DNA of 64,000 bases, taken from assembly GCA_029550525.1 (NCBI GenBank), contig JAKPHF010000078.1:62001-126000 (forward strand). Direction: 5' to 3'. This DNA comes from Planctomycetota bacterium. GTDB lineage: Bacteria; Planctomycetota; Phycisphaerae; UBA1845; PWPN01. The position numbers and the translations under genes were made by a program. The notes under the pieces were generated by a model. The model saw nothing but the letters and a program-made list of their open reading frames with translations, was not told the origin of the DNA and made no database searches. Shown piece after piece: positions 35,902-44,258 of this stretch (positions are counted from its first letter, which is position 1; every line of letters starts with the position of its first letter).

Positions 35902-36687
35902 TCACGCCTGCGGCGGCAGGCCCAGCACGCTCCGCACGCTCTGCAGGCTGGTGTCGAACGCCTCGATCAGCAAAGGTTCCATGGACATCACCGTCAGCCC
36001 CAGCACCAGCAGAGCCAGCGCGAGTTTCAACGGAAACCCGACGGTCAGAATGTTCAGCTGTGGAACCGTCCTCGAGATAAAACCCAATGCCAACAAGGCG
36101 AGCATCAACGAGACCACCACCGGACCGCTGATCCGGATGGCCATCTCGAAAGACATCGTCGTCAAATCAAGGATCAGCTCCATCAGTCCCTCGCTCAGCC
36201 GGAAAGCCAGCGGCGGAAGCGTCTCGAAACTCTCCAGCAATGCTCGCACGAGGTGACGATGGCCGCCGATGGCCAGGAATCCCAGCAAGGCCGCGAAGTA
36301 GAAGAACTGTGACAGGACGGACTCCGAACTGTCCATCATCGGGTTGTACGTGCTGCCGAACAGGATACCCGCCTGGTGGCTGATGAATTCGGCCGCGACC
36401 TGCACGCCTATCAGCATGAGCGACAGGCACAAGCCAACGAGCAGCCCGATGGCCAGCTCGCCGAACAGCCCGACCAGCGCTGTTTCCAGCGTCACCGGGC
36501 CGACCAGGTGCACGGAGACCAGCGGAAACACCGCCGCCGCCATGGCCAGCGTCAGCAGAATCTTGATTCGGATCGGGATGATCGCCGAGCTAAACAGGGG
36601 CGCAGCCAGTACGAGCCCGCCGATGCGGCACACGACCAGCATGAAGGCCGGCAGATTCGCGTAGAGGTTGAACACCGTCCAGGGCAT
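35902..36687 (-). CDS. fliR: flagellar export gate protein FliR
   Basis: Integral membrane subunit of the FliPQR export channel. The 261-residue product has six or so hydrophobic helices: FMLVVCRIGGLVLAAPLFSS, IKILLTLAMAAAVFPLVSVHL, ELAIGLLVGLCLSLMLIGVQVAAEF, FFYFAALLGFLAIGGH, MAIRISGPVVVSLMLALLALGF and LALALLVLGLTVMSM. It also has the family segments FGSTYNPMMDSSESVLSQF and ISRTVPQLNILTVGFPLKL. Gene order fliP-fliQ-fliR-flhB is the usual one. Confidence 0.95.
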   Translation of the reverse strand: MPWTVFNLYANLPAFMLVVCRIGGLVLAAPLFSSAIIPIRIKILLTLAMAAAVFPLVSVHLVGPVTLETALVGLFGELAIGLLVGLCLSLMLIGVQVAAEFISHQAGILFGSTYNPMMDSSESVLSQFFYFAALLGFLAIGGHRHLVRALLESFETLPPLAFRLSEGLMELILDLTTMSFEMAIRISGPVVVSLMLALLALGFISRTVPQLNILTVGFPLKLALALLVLGLTVMSMEPLLIEAFDTSLQSVRSVLGLPPQA

Positions 36688-36748
36688 CGTTCACCGATCC
36701 TCAACACTCAACCCGAGTTCCTCTCCTCCACTCACCGCCCATCTCTTC

Positions 36749-36816
36749 TCTCGCCGCGTCCCCGCGTCGCCGCGTCATCCTTTCCCTTCCAGGCGTCGCC
36801 GCGTCATCTTTTTCTT
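36749..36816. repeat. octad repeat (family C), two runs, directly after fliQ
   Basis: On the reverse strand, aagaaaaagatgacgcggcg begins at the fliQ stop. A second run (ggatgacgcggcgacgcggg) follows before fliR. The repeats fill most of the 128-base fliQ-fliR spacer. Confidence 0.85.
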
Positions 36817-37085
36817 CAGAACGGCACCTCACCTAACAACTCCACGGCATATTCGAGGAGCTTGTTGGCCAACCACGGGCCCAGGATCATGGCCACACTG
36901 ACCATGGCCACGATCTTGGGCACAAAGCTGATCGTCTGTTCCTGCAGTTGCGTCATCGACTGGAACAACGAGATCACCAGGCCCACCACCATGCCGATCA
37001 GCATGATGGGCGAGGAGATGATGAGCGTCATCATCAGGGCGTCTCGCGTCAGATCCAGTCCGTCGCCGAACTCCATGGACTCCAC
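36816..37085 (-). CDS. fliQ: flagellar export gate protein FliQ
   Basis: Small subunit of the FliPQR export channel. The 89-residue product has two hydrophobic hairpin helices (LMMTLIISSPIMLIGMVVGLVISLFQS and FVPKIVAMVSVAMILGPWLANKLLEY) with the FliQ-typical QSMTQLQEQTISFVPK between them. Two ATGs three codons apart are possible starts. It begins 19 bases after the fliP stop. Confidence 0.95.
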   Translation of the reverse strand: MESMEFGDGLDLTRDALMMTLIISSPIMLIGMVVGLVISLFQSMTQLQEQTISFVPKIVAMVSVAMILGPWLANKLLEYAVELLGEVPF

Positions 37086-37104
37086 CTCGCCGCGGGCGCT
37101 GCGC

Positions 37105-37941
37105 TCACGCGAAGCCCGCCAACAGTGCCCCCACCACCAGGTACCAGCCGTCGGCCAGCACGAACAACAACAGCTTGAACGGCAGCGAAATCATCACCGG
37201 GGGCAGCATGAGCATGCCCATGGAAATCAACACCGTCGCGATCACCATGTCGATGACCAGGAACGGCAAGTAAATGCGGAAACCCAGCACGAACGACGTC
37301 TTCAACTCGCTGAGAATGAACGCCGGCACCAGCGCCGAAGTTGGCACGTCAGCTCGCGTCACCTGCGTGCCCAGCGGGATGGCCGCCTTCCGCGAGTATT
37401 CGAGAAAGAGGTAAATGTCCTCCTCGTTCTTCGTGCGCTCGATCTGGTTGAACATAAATTCCCGCAGGTGTCCCTCGGCGATTTCGATGGCCCGGCTCTG
37501 CGTCATGCCCGGCGCGTTGTCGAGCCAGGGCTTGACCGCCTCGCGGTGGATGCGTTCGTACGTCGGGGCCATGATCAGGAACGTCAGGAAGAGCGAGATG
37601 CCCACGAGAATCTGGCTCGGCGGCAGTTGCTGAACGCCGAGGGCCTGCCGCAGCATGGCCAACACGATGAGGATGCGGGTGAAGCTGGTCGTCATCATGA
37701 GGATGGCCGGTGCCAGCGTGAGCACCGTCATGATGACGAGAATCTTGAGCGTGGCGCTGACGCCCTCGGGCGTGGTGGCCGTCGGCAGCACGCGGCTCAG
37801 GTCAGGTATCTGCAGCGGGTTGTCCACGCTTCCCGAGCCGGCGGGGCTGACTGACGGCCCGACCGGTGCAGGCGCAGGTTGAGCCACCGCGGTCGCGCCG
37901 ACCGCCAGCACGGCAACCAGGGCCAGCCCCGGCCATCTCAT
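37105..37941 (-). CDS. fliP: flagellar export gate protein FliP
   Basis: Forms the export channel entrance with FliQ and FliR. The 278-residue product has a cleavable-looking N-terminal signal (MRWPGLALVAVLAVGATAVAQP), then LKILVIMTVLTLAPAILMMTTSF, the FliP signature TRILIVLAMLRQALGVQQLPPSQ, GISLFLTFLIMAPTYERIH, and two C-terminal helices with IDMVIATVLISMGMLMLPP and LLLFVLADGWYLVVGAL. ATG 37941 is chosen because GCAGGAGG lies just upstream. The longer frame from 37986 adds residues ahead of the signal peptide. Confidence 0.96.
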   Translation of the reverse strand: MRWPGLALVAVLAVGATAVAQPAPAPVGPSVSPAGSGSVDNPLQIPDLSRVLPTATTPEGVSATLKILVIMTVLTLAPAILMMTTSFTRILIVLAMLRQALGVQQLPPSQILVGISLFLTFLIMAPTYERIHREAVKPWLDNAPGMTQSRAIEIAEGHLREFMFNQIERTKNEEDIYLFLEYSRKAAIPLGTQVTRADVPTSALVPAFILSELKTSFVLGFRIYLPFLVIDMVIATVLISMGMLMLPPVMISLPFKLLLFVLADGWYLVVGALLAGFA

Positions 37942-38012
37942 CGAGCCTCCTGCTCCTGTTTTGCGCGCGACTCCGTCGCGCCCCACCAGTCAAATCAAGT
38001 CAATTCCGACTC

Positions 38013-38085
38013 GTCTCTTCTCTCGCCGTGGCTCCGCGTCATCTTTCTTTCCACCTCGCCGTGTCGCCGCGTCATCCTTGCCGCT
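38013..38085. repeat. octad repeat (family C), two runs, after fliO
   Basis: On the reverse strand, aaggatgacgcggcgacacg follows the fliO stop and a second run (aagatgacgcggagccacgg) follows it. They lie in the fliO-fliP spacer. Confidence 0.8.
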
Positions 38086-38863
38086 ACCCCACCACTGCAT
38101 CCGTCTTGCCCGCCAGCTTGCGAACCTTCTTCAACAGGCCGTGCAGTTGGCCGTGCGTTTCGGCAGCCGGGTCGTCCTCGGGCACATCCGCGTACGCGAC
38201 GGCTTCCTCCTGCATGGATTCGATGAACGCCCGGGTCATGGAGTGAGGCTGCGCGCTGGCCACCTGGCCCAGGATGAGGGCGACCTGCTCGGGATCATCG
38301 ATGGTCCGCAGCGTGCACATCCGGTCGGCCGACACCCCCAGCAGAACCAGGCTGCGCCCAAGCTTGACCAGCATGAGCTGATGCTTGGCGGTCACGTGCG
38401 TCTGAGCGACGATCTGCAAGACCTGCGAGCCGGCCATGAGCCGACGAGCCGGCATGAACTTCTTCAGCAAGAACACCATGGCCGCGATCAGCGCCAAGAC
38501 CGCCAACAAAGGCCACAGATCCCGCAGCAGACCGGGCCTGGAGGCACCCTCGCGACGAGTGATGGTTCGCCCATCACGACCCGGCATCGCCGCTGAGGCC
38601 TGGTCCTCGCGTCGAACAATCGGCTTGTCCTCGGAAGACATCGTCTCCGAACCGGTCAGCGGCGCTGCGGCAGCATTCGATTCACTTGCGTTGACGGGAG
38701 CGACGGCCGGCGCGGCCGGCTCATTCTCGACGGGCAGGTTCAGGATGTCGGGATGCGGCAACGGTCGCCGGCTGCCTGACGGCGAGGAAACCTGCCCCAT
38801 CGCCGGCAAGCTACAGGCCAGGGCCACGCTCGCGAGGATTGTGAGTGTTCGTGCCGTCGTCAT
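38084..38863 (-). CDS. fliO: flagellar biosynthetic protein FliO
   Basis: Membrane protein assisting assembly of the FliP ring. The 259-residue product is longer than most FliO. It has a signal peptide (ILASVALACSLPAMGQ), a low-complexity external segment of about 110 residues, a membrane helix (LWPLLAVLALIAAMVFLLKKF), and the FliO cytoplasmic domain (LQIVAQTHVTAKHQLMLVKL, GRSLVLLGVSADRMCTLRTI). It lies between fliN and fliP, the standard place. The low sequence conservation of FliO makes the position important evidence. Confidence 0.88.
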   Translation of the reverse strand: MTTARTLTILASVALACSLPAMGQVSSPSGSRRPLPHPDILNLPVENEPAAPAVAPVNASESNAAAAPLTGSETMSSEDKPIVRREDQASAAMPGRDGRTITRREGASRPGLLRDLWPLLAVLALIAAMVFLLKKFMPARRLMAGSQVLQIVAQTHVTAKHQLMLVKLGRSLVLLGVSADRMCTLRTIDDPEQVALILGQVASAQPHSMTRAFIESMQEEAVAYADVPEDDPAAETHGQLHGLLKKVRKLAGKTDAVVG

Positions 38864-38908
38864 GAGACCATCCTGGTCCAGCGTGCATCCTGCTCGTCTA
38901 AAGTGCGA

Positions 38909-39490
38909 TCAGTTCGCCTCTTCCACGTCCTGCCGGACGATGTCGTTGATGCGAACGCAGAAGTTGTCGTTCAGCACCAACACCTCGCCGCGGGCCACCA
39001 GCCGCCCGTTGACGTAGACGTCCACCGGGTCGCCGGCCAGTTTGTCGAGTTCCACGACCGAGCCTTCACCCAGCCGCAGCACGTCGTCCACCAGCATGCG
39101 GCTGCGGCCCAGCTCGATCTGGACGTTCAGCTCGACGTCCCGCAGCAAGTCGATCCCGCCGGCCGGCGCGGAATCGGAGCCCTTGCTGCTCAGTTCGGGA
39201 ATGGAGAACGGCGTGGCCCCGGGCGGCAGAGGCGCACCGGCACCACCGTCGACCGCACTCGACGCCGAATTTGTGGCACTCGCCGCCAATCGTTCCTGTT
39301 CAATGGCCTCGGCCATTGCCGCCGCAACCTCGTCGAAGGGGCGACCGGCAGAATCCACACGCGGGTCGGCCACGGCGACCGCCGCCTGCTCGCGACCGCC
39401 CGAGCCCACCAGGGCTTCCGGATCCAAGCCGGCTTCCGCCAGCGCTGCGTTGATCTCCTCCTGGCTGAGCAATCCATGCTCGTCCGTCAT
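38909..39490 (-). CDS. fliN: flagellar switch protein FliN with FliM/FliY-type N-terminus
   Basis: Component of the cytoplasmic C ring that controls rotation and takes part in export. The C-terminal 75-80 residues are a SpoA domain (LLRDVELNVQIELGRSRMLV, VVELDKLAGDPVDVYVNG, LVARGEVLVLNDNFCVRIND). The 193-residue protein is longer than common FliN, with a low-complexity spacer. It starts with MTDEHGLLSQEEINAALAEAG; residues 8-17 match the LSQxEIxxxL peptide that binds CheY-P in FliM and FliY. AGGATG upstream supports ATG 39490. No fliM gene lies next to it or elsewhere in the window. Confidence 0.93.
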   Translation of the reverse strand: MTDEHGLLSQEEINAALAEAGLDPEALVGSGGREQAAVAVADPRVDSAGRPFDEVAAAMAEAIEQERLAASATNSASSAVDGGAGAPLPPGATPFSIPELSSKGSDSAPAGGIDLLRDVELNVQIELGRSRMLVDDVLRLGEGSVVELDKLAGDPVDVYVNGRLVARGEVLVLNDNFCVRINDIVRQDVEEAN

Positions 39491-39510
39491 GGCGTCATCC
39501 TGACTTACTT

Positions 39511-39544
39511 AGAGCTAGGAGCTATGAGCTGTAAGCTGTGAGCC
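39511..39544. repeat. heptad repeat (family A) between fliL and fliN
   Basis: Units gagctag, gagctat, gagctgt, aagctgt and gagccgg occupy the centre of the 85-base fliL-fliN spacer, where fliM stands in many flagellar clusters. Confidence 0.8.
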
Positions 39545-39575
39545 GGAGAACCAACTCACGGCCTCGCTCCGAAAC

Positions 39576-40097
39576 TCAATTGTCCACCGCCGACGTGAAG
39601 TCCGTCAGCAATACCTCGTGAATTTTCAAATCCGGCCCCATCACCTGGGACAGTTCGGCCTTGAGCTGCGTCCGCAACGTGGTCAGATCCGGCTCGAGAA
39701 ATCGCTCGGGATCCATTGATCGCACGACGCGACTGAAGCGATCCTTGATGGTGGCCGACTTGCCTGCCAGTATCTCTTCCGCCTTGGCCTTGTCGGGCTC
39801 GGACACCGTGGCGAACAGCGAAAACTGCAGCATATACGACTGCTGGCCGGTACGATTCTGGGCCCGGAATTCGCCGACCTTCAATTCGACCTGGCCGGGC
39901 GCCTTTTCGCCCTCGGTGGCCACCAGCCCTTCGGCGGCCTGAGCGGTCGCCGGCGCTCCGGCGAAGCTCTTGACCAGCACGAAAACCACCAGCGCCTCGA
40001 CGATCATCACACCGGCCAGAACGCCCAGCATCACCACGTTCTTGCGACGACCCGACGATGCCGCCGGCGTTTCGGTCTCTTTGGCTTGATCAACCAT
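39576..40097 (-). CDS. fliL: flagellar basal body-associated protein FliL
   Basis: Single-pass inner-membrane protein associated with the stator. The 173-residue product has a short Lys/Arg-containing cytoplasmic start, a membrane helix (about residues 20-42, VVMLGVLAGVMIVEALVVFVLV), and a periplasmic FliL domain of about 100 residues ending RTQLKAELSQVMGPDLKIHEVLLTDFTS, which matches the family's C-terminal helix-strand pattern. It lies between motB and fliN. Confidence 0.9.
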   Translation of the reverse strand: MVDQAKETETPAASSGRRKNVVMLGVLAGVMIVEALVVFVLVKSFAGAPATAQAAEGLVATEGEKAPGQVELKVGEFRAQNRTGQQSYMLQFSLFATVSEPDKAKAEEILAGKSATIKDRFSRVVRSMDPERFLEPDLTTLRTQLKAELSQVMGPDLKIHEVLLTDFTSAVDN

Positions 40098-40195
40098 GAT
40101 GCACTCTGTCCTTCCCCGGCGATCGATGCTGAATCCGGCAAACCTGTGATCTCAAATTGAAACTGTCAATTCGAGACTCTGAGGTTCCCCGTCTG

Positions 40196-40975
40196 TCACT
40201 CACTTTCGTTCTGCACGACGATCTCGATCCGGCGATTCACGCCGTCGGGCATCGGTTCGGTGAGCCCGGCCTGCGTGTGATCGCCGCCGGCCGTTCCGCC
40301 GGCCGCTTCGGCTGCGTCCGAATCGATCGTCGCCGCGGTATCAGTCAGCGGTTCGCGGTCGCCCAGGGCTGTGATCGCCAGCCGCTCCGGCGCCACACCG
40401 CGCTGAATCAGCACGTCGGCGGCCGCCCGAGCCCGGGCATACGACAAATCCATGCCGTCGCGAAACGGCACACCGGCGGGCAACGGCCCGTCGCCGGCGT
40501 GACCGCGCACCTCGATGCGGCCCTGGCCGCGAGCCATGTACCCGGCCAACCGTTCCAACGCTCCGCGGCCAGCCGGCTCGAGTGCCGCGCTGTGCCGGGC
40601 GAACGCACTGTGTCCGGCAATCCGCAACGTGATCGAGCTCTCGGCCACGATCACGTCCACCGGGGCCAGCTTCTCGTCATCCGGTCCAACCAACTGGACC
40701 GTTGATTCCCGTCTGAACCCCGCCTGCTCGAGCCGCTCCAAGAACGTCGGCGGGCGATAGCCGGCTGCACTCGCTGCCGCCACCGGCGTCGCGAAGCCGA
40801 ACGCCTGCCGCACGCCGCTGCTGATGCGCCCGAAGCGATCGCCGGCCCGCAATTCGCTCATGGCCGCGATCATGACGAAGACCACGAGCAGCAGGCTCAT
40901 GAGATCGCCGTACGACAACACCCACGGGTCATCCGTGTCGCTGCCCGCATCCTTGAGACGTTGTGTCCAGAACAT
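40196..40975 (-). CDS. motB: flagellar stator protein MotB (PomB-like ion-binding helix)
   Basis: Stator subunit that anchors to peptidoglycan and carries the ion-binding Asp. The 259-residue product starts with a cytoplasmic leader, then WVLSYGDLMSLLLVVFVMIA, where D24 is the ion-binding residue. The context DLMSLL resembles sodium-type PomB more than E. coli MotB (DFMTAM). An OmpA-like domain follows (RIEVRGHAGDGPLPAG, LSYARARAAADVLIQRGV, LAITALGDREPLTD, NRRIEIVVQNE). motA precedes it by 51 bases. Confidence 0.94.
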   Translation of the reverse strand: MFWTQRLKDAGSDTDDPWVLSYGDLMSLLLVVFVMIAAMSELRAGDRFGRISSGVRQAFGFATPVAAASAAGYRPPTFLERLEQAGFRRESTVQLVGPDDEKLAPVDVIVAESSITLRIAGHSAFARHSAALEPAGRGALERLAGYMARGQGRIEVRGHAGDGPLPAGVPFRDGMDLSYARARAAADVLIQRGVAPERLAITALGDREPLTDTAATIDSDAAEAAGGTAGGDHTQAGLTEPMPDGVNRRIEIVVQNESE

Positions 40976-41026
40976 GCGACCTCAAACTCCAGCCGGTCGT
41001 CGTTACGCTCCACGCCCGGACGCGCC

Positions 41027-41998
41027 TCAGGCGGCGTCCACGAACCGCTTTTGGCCGCGCAACATCTTCTGCAACTGTTCGGCCATCTTGCGGGCCGTTT
41101 CCTCGTCCAATGCCGGCTTGGGTGCCACGCTCACCGGAGGCGGCTCAATCAGAGCCTTCTCCGCCGGACGCGCCTCTTCCGCGCCCACCTGCGGCGGCTG
41201 GACGCTCTTACGTCCCACGCTCGCCCACGAGAACTCCTGCCCGCGCCCTGCCCCCGGCAGATACGCCCGGAGCTTCTGCGCCAGCACGCGCGGATTGTCG
41301 CCCGCCTGCACGCCCAGCACGCCTTTGAGCGCCACCGTCTTGGCCAGCAACTCCTGGCTGCTGCGATGCGCGAGCCGCCGAGCCAGCGGCAGGCAGAACA
41401 AGTTGGCCAGCCCCAGCCCGTACAACGTTGTCAACAAGGCGACGGCCATGCCCGGTCCGATCCGCGACGGATCGTCCATCTTGCCCAGCATGACCACCAA
41501 CCCGACGAGCGTCCCCATCATCCCCAAGGCCGGTGCGAACCGGGCCATCGACTCCAGCACCGCCTTGCCCTCGGCGTGCCGCAGGTCGATGCTCTCGAGC
41601 TCGGCCTGGCACACGGCCTGGATCACGTCCGGGTCCACGCCGTCAATGGCCATCTGCATCGCCCGGCGGGTGAAATCGTCCTTTAACCCGCTTACGGTCT
41701 TGTCGAGCGCCAGCAGACCGTCGCGCCGGGCCACCTCGGCCAGCGCCACCAGCATGATGATCACGTCGTCGGGCGACGGCACCCGCACGGAGAACGCGTT
41801 CCGCAGGATGCTCGCCAGCCGCCGCGGCCCCACTCCCGGCGAGGCCACGAAAGCCGCCACCACCGATCCGCCCACCACGAAGGCGACCGACGAGGTTTGC
41901 CAGAAAACGTGAGCGGCCGGACCGGCTCCCGCCAGCACCACCCAGGCTAGCAGAGCCACCAACGCGAGCAGCCCCAACACTGTCGTGCGATCGACCAC
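41027..41998 (-). CDS. motA: flagellar stator protein MotA
   Basis: Membrane stator subunit forming the ion channel with MotB and contacting FliG. The 323-residue product has four hydrophobic helices: VLGLLALVALLAWVVL, VAFVVGGSVVAAFVA, and the pair ALGMMGTLVGLVVML and GPGMAVALLTTLYGLGLANLFCLPLA. These carry the conserved PALGMMGTLVGLV signature and the AxxTTxYG motif. The cytoplasmic loop is charged (EVARRDGLLALDKTVSGLKDD). A C-terminal extension of about 70 residues rich in Pro and Ala is unusual. Order flbD-motA-motB-fliL is common in this type of cluster. Confidence 0.93.
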   Translation of the reverse strand: MVDRTTVLGLLALVALLAWVVLAGAGPAAHVFWQTSSVAFVVGGSVVAAFVASPGVGPRRLASILRNAFSVRVPSPDDVIIMLVALAEVARRDGLLALDKTVSGLKDDFTRRAMQMAIDGVDPDVIQAVCQAELESIDLRHAEGKAVLESMARFAPALGMMGTLVGLVVMLGKMDDPSRIGPGMAVALLTTLYGLGLANLFCLPLARRLAHRSSQELLAKTVALKGVLGVQAGDNPRVLAQKLRAYLPGAGRGQEFSWASVGRKSVQPPQVGAEEARPAEKALIEPPPVSVAPKPALDEETARKMAEQLQKMLRGQKRFVDAA

Positions 41999-42093
41999 TC
42001 CGCCTCCTTAAACGTCATCGACCACGAGCGAAGGAGGATTCACCTCCCGCCGTGCGAAGCCAGCTCCCGCCGGAGAGAAACCCCAGGGCTGAA

Positions 42094-42163
42094 ATCCGAA
42101 TGACGAACCGGCACCTGCCGGCGCGGCTCACGGCTCAGAGCTCAAAGCTCACAGCTCATAGCT
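42094..42163. repeat. composite heptad repeat (family D then A) between motA and flbD
   Basis: gaaatccgaatgacgaa is followed by a 15-25 base spacer and a run of gctcacg, gctcaga, gctcaaa, gctcaca, gctcata heptads. The D-spacer-A order is shared with the copies at 47484 and 48950. Confidence 0.8.
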
Positions 42164-42207
42164 TCTTTTCTCACCGGACCTTCCTCGCGAACCGGATAAA
42201 CGCCGGA

Positions 42208-42399
42208 TCACGGCCGGAACGCCCGTACCGCCCGGCCGTACTCCACCGCCCGGGCCACCACCTCCTCCACCGTGTCCCGCACGATGAACGTCTCGCCGTT
42301 GATCAGCGTGATGGTGGTATCCGGACGCTCCTCGATCGTCTTGATGAGGTCCGCGTTGAGAATGAAGCTCGTATTGTTCAGCCTCGTCAGCCGGATCAA
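42208..42399 (-). CDS. flbD: flagellar FlbD-family protein
   Basis: Small protein found beside flgE and motA in many flagellar clusters; its role is not well defined. Family members begin MIRLTRLNN. Here that sequence starts at a TTG codon (42399-42397), with GAGG about eight bases upstream, giving 63 residues: (M)IRLTRLNNTSFILNADLIK, TIEERPDTTITLINGE, TFIVRDTVEEVVARAVEY. The frame stays open upstream to an ATG at 42480, but those 27 residues are Arg/Gly-rich and unlike the family. It follows flgE by 89 bases. Confidence 0.88.
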   Translation of the reverse strand: MIRLTRLNNTSFILNADLIKTIEERPDTTITLINGETFIVRDTVEEVVARAVEYGRAVRAFRP

Positions 42400-42488
42400 C
42401 GCTATTGCCTCATGCCGGCGCAGCCCGCGCCGACCGGGGCCCGAACCGTTTCGAGTCCCCTCGGCGCAGCGCAACGGCATACCCGTAG

Positions 42489-44192
42489 TTATCGGGCTAT
42501 CAGCAGCAATTCGTTGAGTAGTTCATTGGAAGTTGAGATGACTCGCCCGGAGGCGGAGAATCCGGTCGAGGCGGTGATGAGTCCGATAAATTCGCGGGTC
42601 AGATCCACGTTGCTCAATTCCAGCGCGCCGGAGACCACTCGGCCTGCCCCCAACTCCTCGGGAGCGGTGATGACCGCCGGCCCGGAGTTGGGCCCCACGA
42701 GGTACAGATTGTTCACTTTTCCGACCAGCCCCTCGGCGTTGGTGAAGGTGGCCAGGGCGATCTGACCGAGCGGCCGGGTGAGCCCGTTACTGAACGTGCC
42801 CGTGATCATCCCGTTGCTGCCGACCGAAAAGCTGTTGAGCGTGCCCGTCCCGAACCCGTCCTGCGAGGTCATGACCATGGCCGAGCGCTGCGTGGTCAGG
42901 CCGGTGACGTGGTCGAAGTTCAGCTCGATCTGCAACGGGTTCAAGGCGCCGGTGTTCTCCCGATCGATGCGGATGATGTTGTTCGACACCGCCGTCAGTT
43001 GCCCGTCGTTGTCGAAGGTGAGCGTCCCGGTCCCGCCGAGAACAGAGCTAACATCCGTGTCGTCATGACTTTCCGCGTAGTAGCGCCAGACGTTGCCCGC
43101 GTTGGTCTTGCTGTCCAGGACCAGCGTGAGTTCCACCTGGATGGGCGTGCCCAGTGAGTCGTAAGCGATGAACGTCGTGTAGACACTCTCGCCGTTGGCG
43201 GCCTGCGTTTCCGTGAAGTTGAACGGCACATTGAAGTTGATGTTGCTGCTGCGGATGGCCGACAGGTCGATCTCCAGCCCATTGGCCGTCCCCGCGTTGC
43301 CCTCCACCACCAGTGTACCCGCCGGAACGCCGTCGCTTCCGTCACTGATCCGCACGCCCGGCGTGCCGCCCGCCTCCGGATCGGTGTTGATGCCGAGGCT
43401 GTTCTGCAGGAACGCGGCGAAATCGCCCAGCGTACTGTCAGCCGTGACCGTGAACCGTTCTTCGGGCAGCTGCCGGCCGCCCTTCTTCACATTGGCCAAC
43501 GTGATCACATCGCCCTCGGCGAACAGTGGCACGCCGGGAGCTCCCGGGTCCACCAACTGACTCAGTAACGTGTTGGCCGTAGCCGGGTTGCCGGCGAGAT
43601 CCACGAACGCCTGCGACTCCAGGATGGTCCCCTGGCTGGCGATCGGACCGTTGGCGTTCAGGTTGCCGTCGAACGCCACGTTGCTCGTGGCCCGGGCCGC
43701 GCTCATGGTGCCCAGCGGGATGGTGATGTCCTGCAATTCACCCGGGATGATGTTGAAGTTGTCGTCCACGCCGTAGCCCTGGACCTTGAACCCGTCCGCG
43801 GTCACCAGGGTGTTGGTGGCGTCGAGCTTGAACGTGCCGTCACGGGTGAACGCCTGACCGTAAGCGGGCGTGTTGACGATGAAAAAGCCGTTGCCTTCGA
43901 TGGCCATATCCGTGGGGATGCCCGTCGGCTCGATCGACCCGTTGCTGAAGTTCCGCTGCACACTGGACAGCGCCGAACCCATGCCGATCTGCAACGGGTT
44001 GGTGCCGCCCGACCGGTCGCTCGGAGCCGTGCCGTTCGAAACGGTCTTGGACATCAGGTTTTCGAAGTTGGCCCGGCTGCTCTTGAATGCCGTCGTGTTC
44101 ACGTTGGCGATATTGTCACCGGATGTGTCGATTCGAAACTGATTCGTATTCAAACCGGTCAGGCCGGTGTACATCGCGGAAGTCAGACCCAT
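42489..44192 (-). CDS. flgE: flagellar hook protein FlgE
   Basis: Structural protein of the hook. The 567-residue product has the N-terminal rod-hook motif (MYTGLTGLNTNQFRIDTSGD then NIANVNTTAFKSS), the FlgE/F/G-type IEGNGFFIVNTPAYGQAFTRDG, a large variable middle, FNFTETQAANGESVYTTFIAYDS, and the C-terminal helix (NVDLTREFIGLITASTGFSAS, ISTSNELLNELLLIAR). Length and the FlgD neighbour distinguish it from FlgF and FlgG. It follows flgD by 66 bases. Confidence 0.95.
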   Translation of the reverse strand: MGLTSAMYTGLTGLNTNQFRIDTSGDNIANVNTTAFKSSRANFENLMSKTVSNGTAPSDRSGGTNPLQIGMGSALSSVQRNFSNGSIEPTGIPTDMAIEGNGFFIVNTPAYGQAFTRDGTFKLDATNTLVTADGFKVQGYGVDDNFNIIPGELQDITIPLGTMSAARATSNVAFDGNLNANGPIASQGTILESQAFVDLAGNPATANTLLSQLVDPGAPGVPLFAEGDVITLANVKKGGRQLPEERFTVTADSTLGDFAAFLQNSLGINTDPEAGGTPGVRISDGSDGVPAGTLVVEGNAGTANGLEIDLSAIRSSNINFNVPFNFTETQAANGESVYTTFIAYDSLGTPIQVELTLVLDSKTNAGNVWRYYAESHDDTDVSSVLGGTGTLTFDNDGQLTAVSNNIIRIDRENTGALNPLQIELNFDHVTGLTTQRSAMVMTSQDGFGTGTLNSFSVGSNGMITGTFSNGLTRPLGQIALATFTNAEGLVGKVNNLYLVGPNSGPAVITAPEELGAGRVVSGALELSNVDLTREFIGLITASTGFSASGRVISTSNELLNELLLIAR

Positions 44193-44258
44193 GACTCATC
44201 TCCTCGATCTCAAACCGATATCGAGTTTTCCCTGGTTCGCACCCCACGCACGCCGGAG

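Noticed and set aside
34730..36256. 508-codon forward frame opposite flhB and fliR
   Set aside because: Antisense shadow that begins inside an octad repeat; Gln/His/Arg-rich with no domain.
41990..42060. sigma-54 promoter before motA
   Set aside because: A GG-N10-GC pair exists on the reverse strand but lacks TGGCA and TTGC blocks, and lies on a stretch inside a dense operon.
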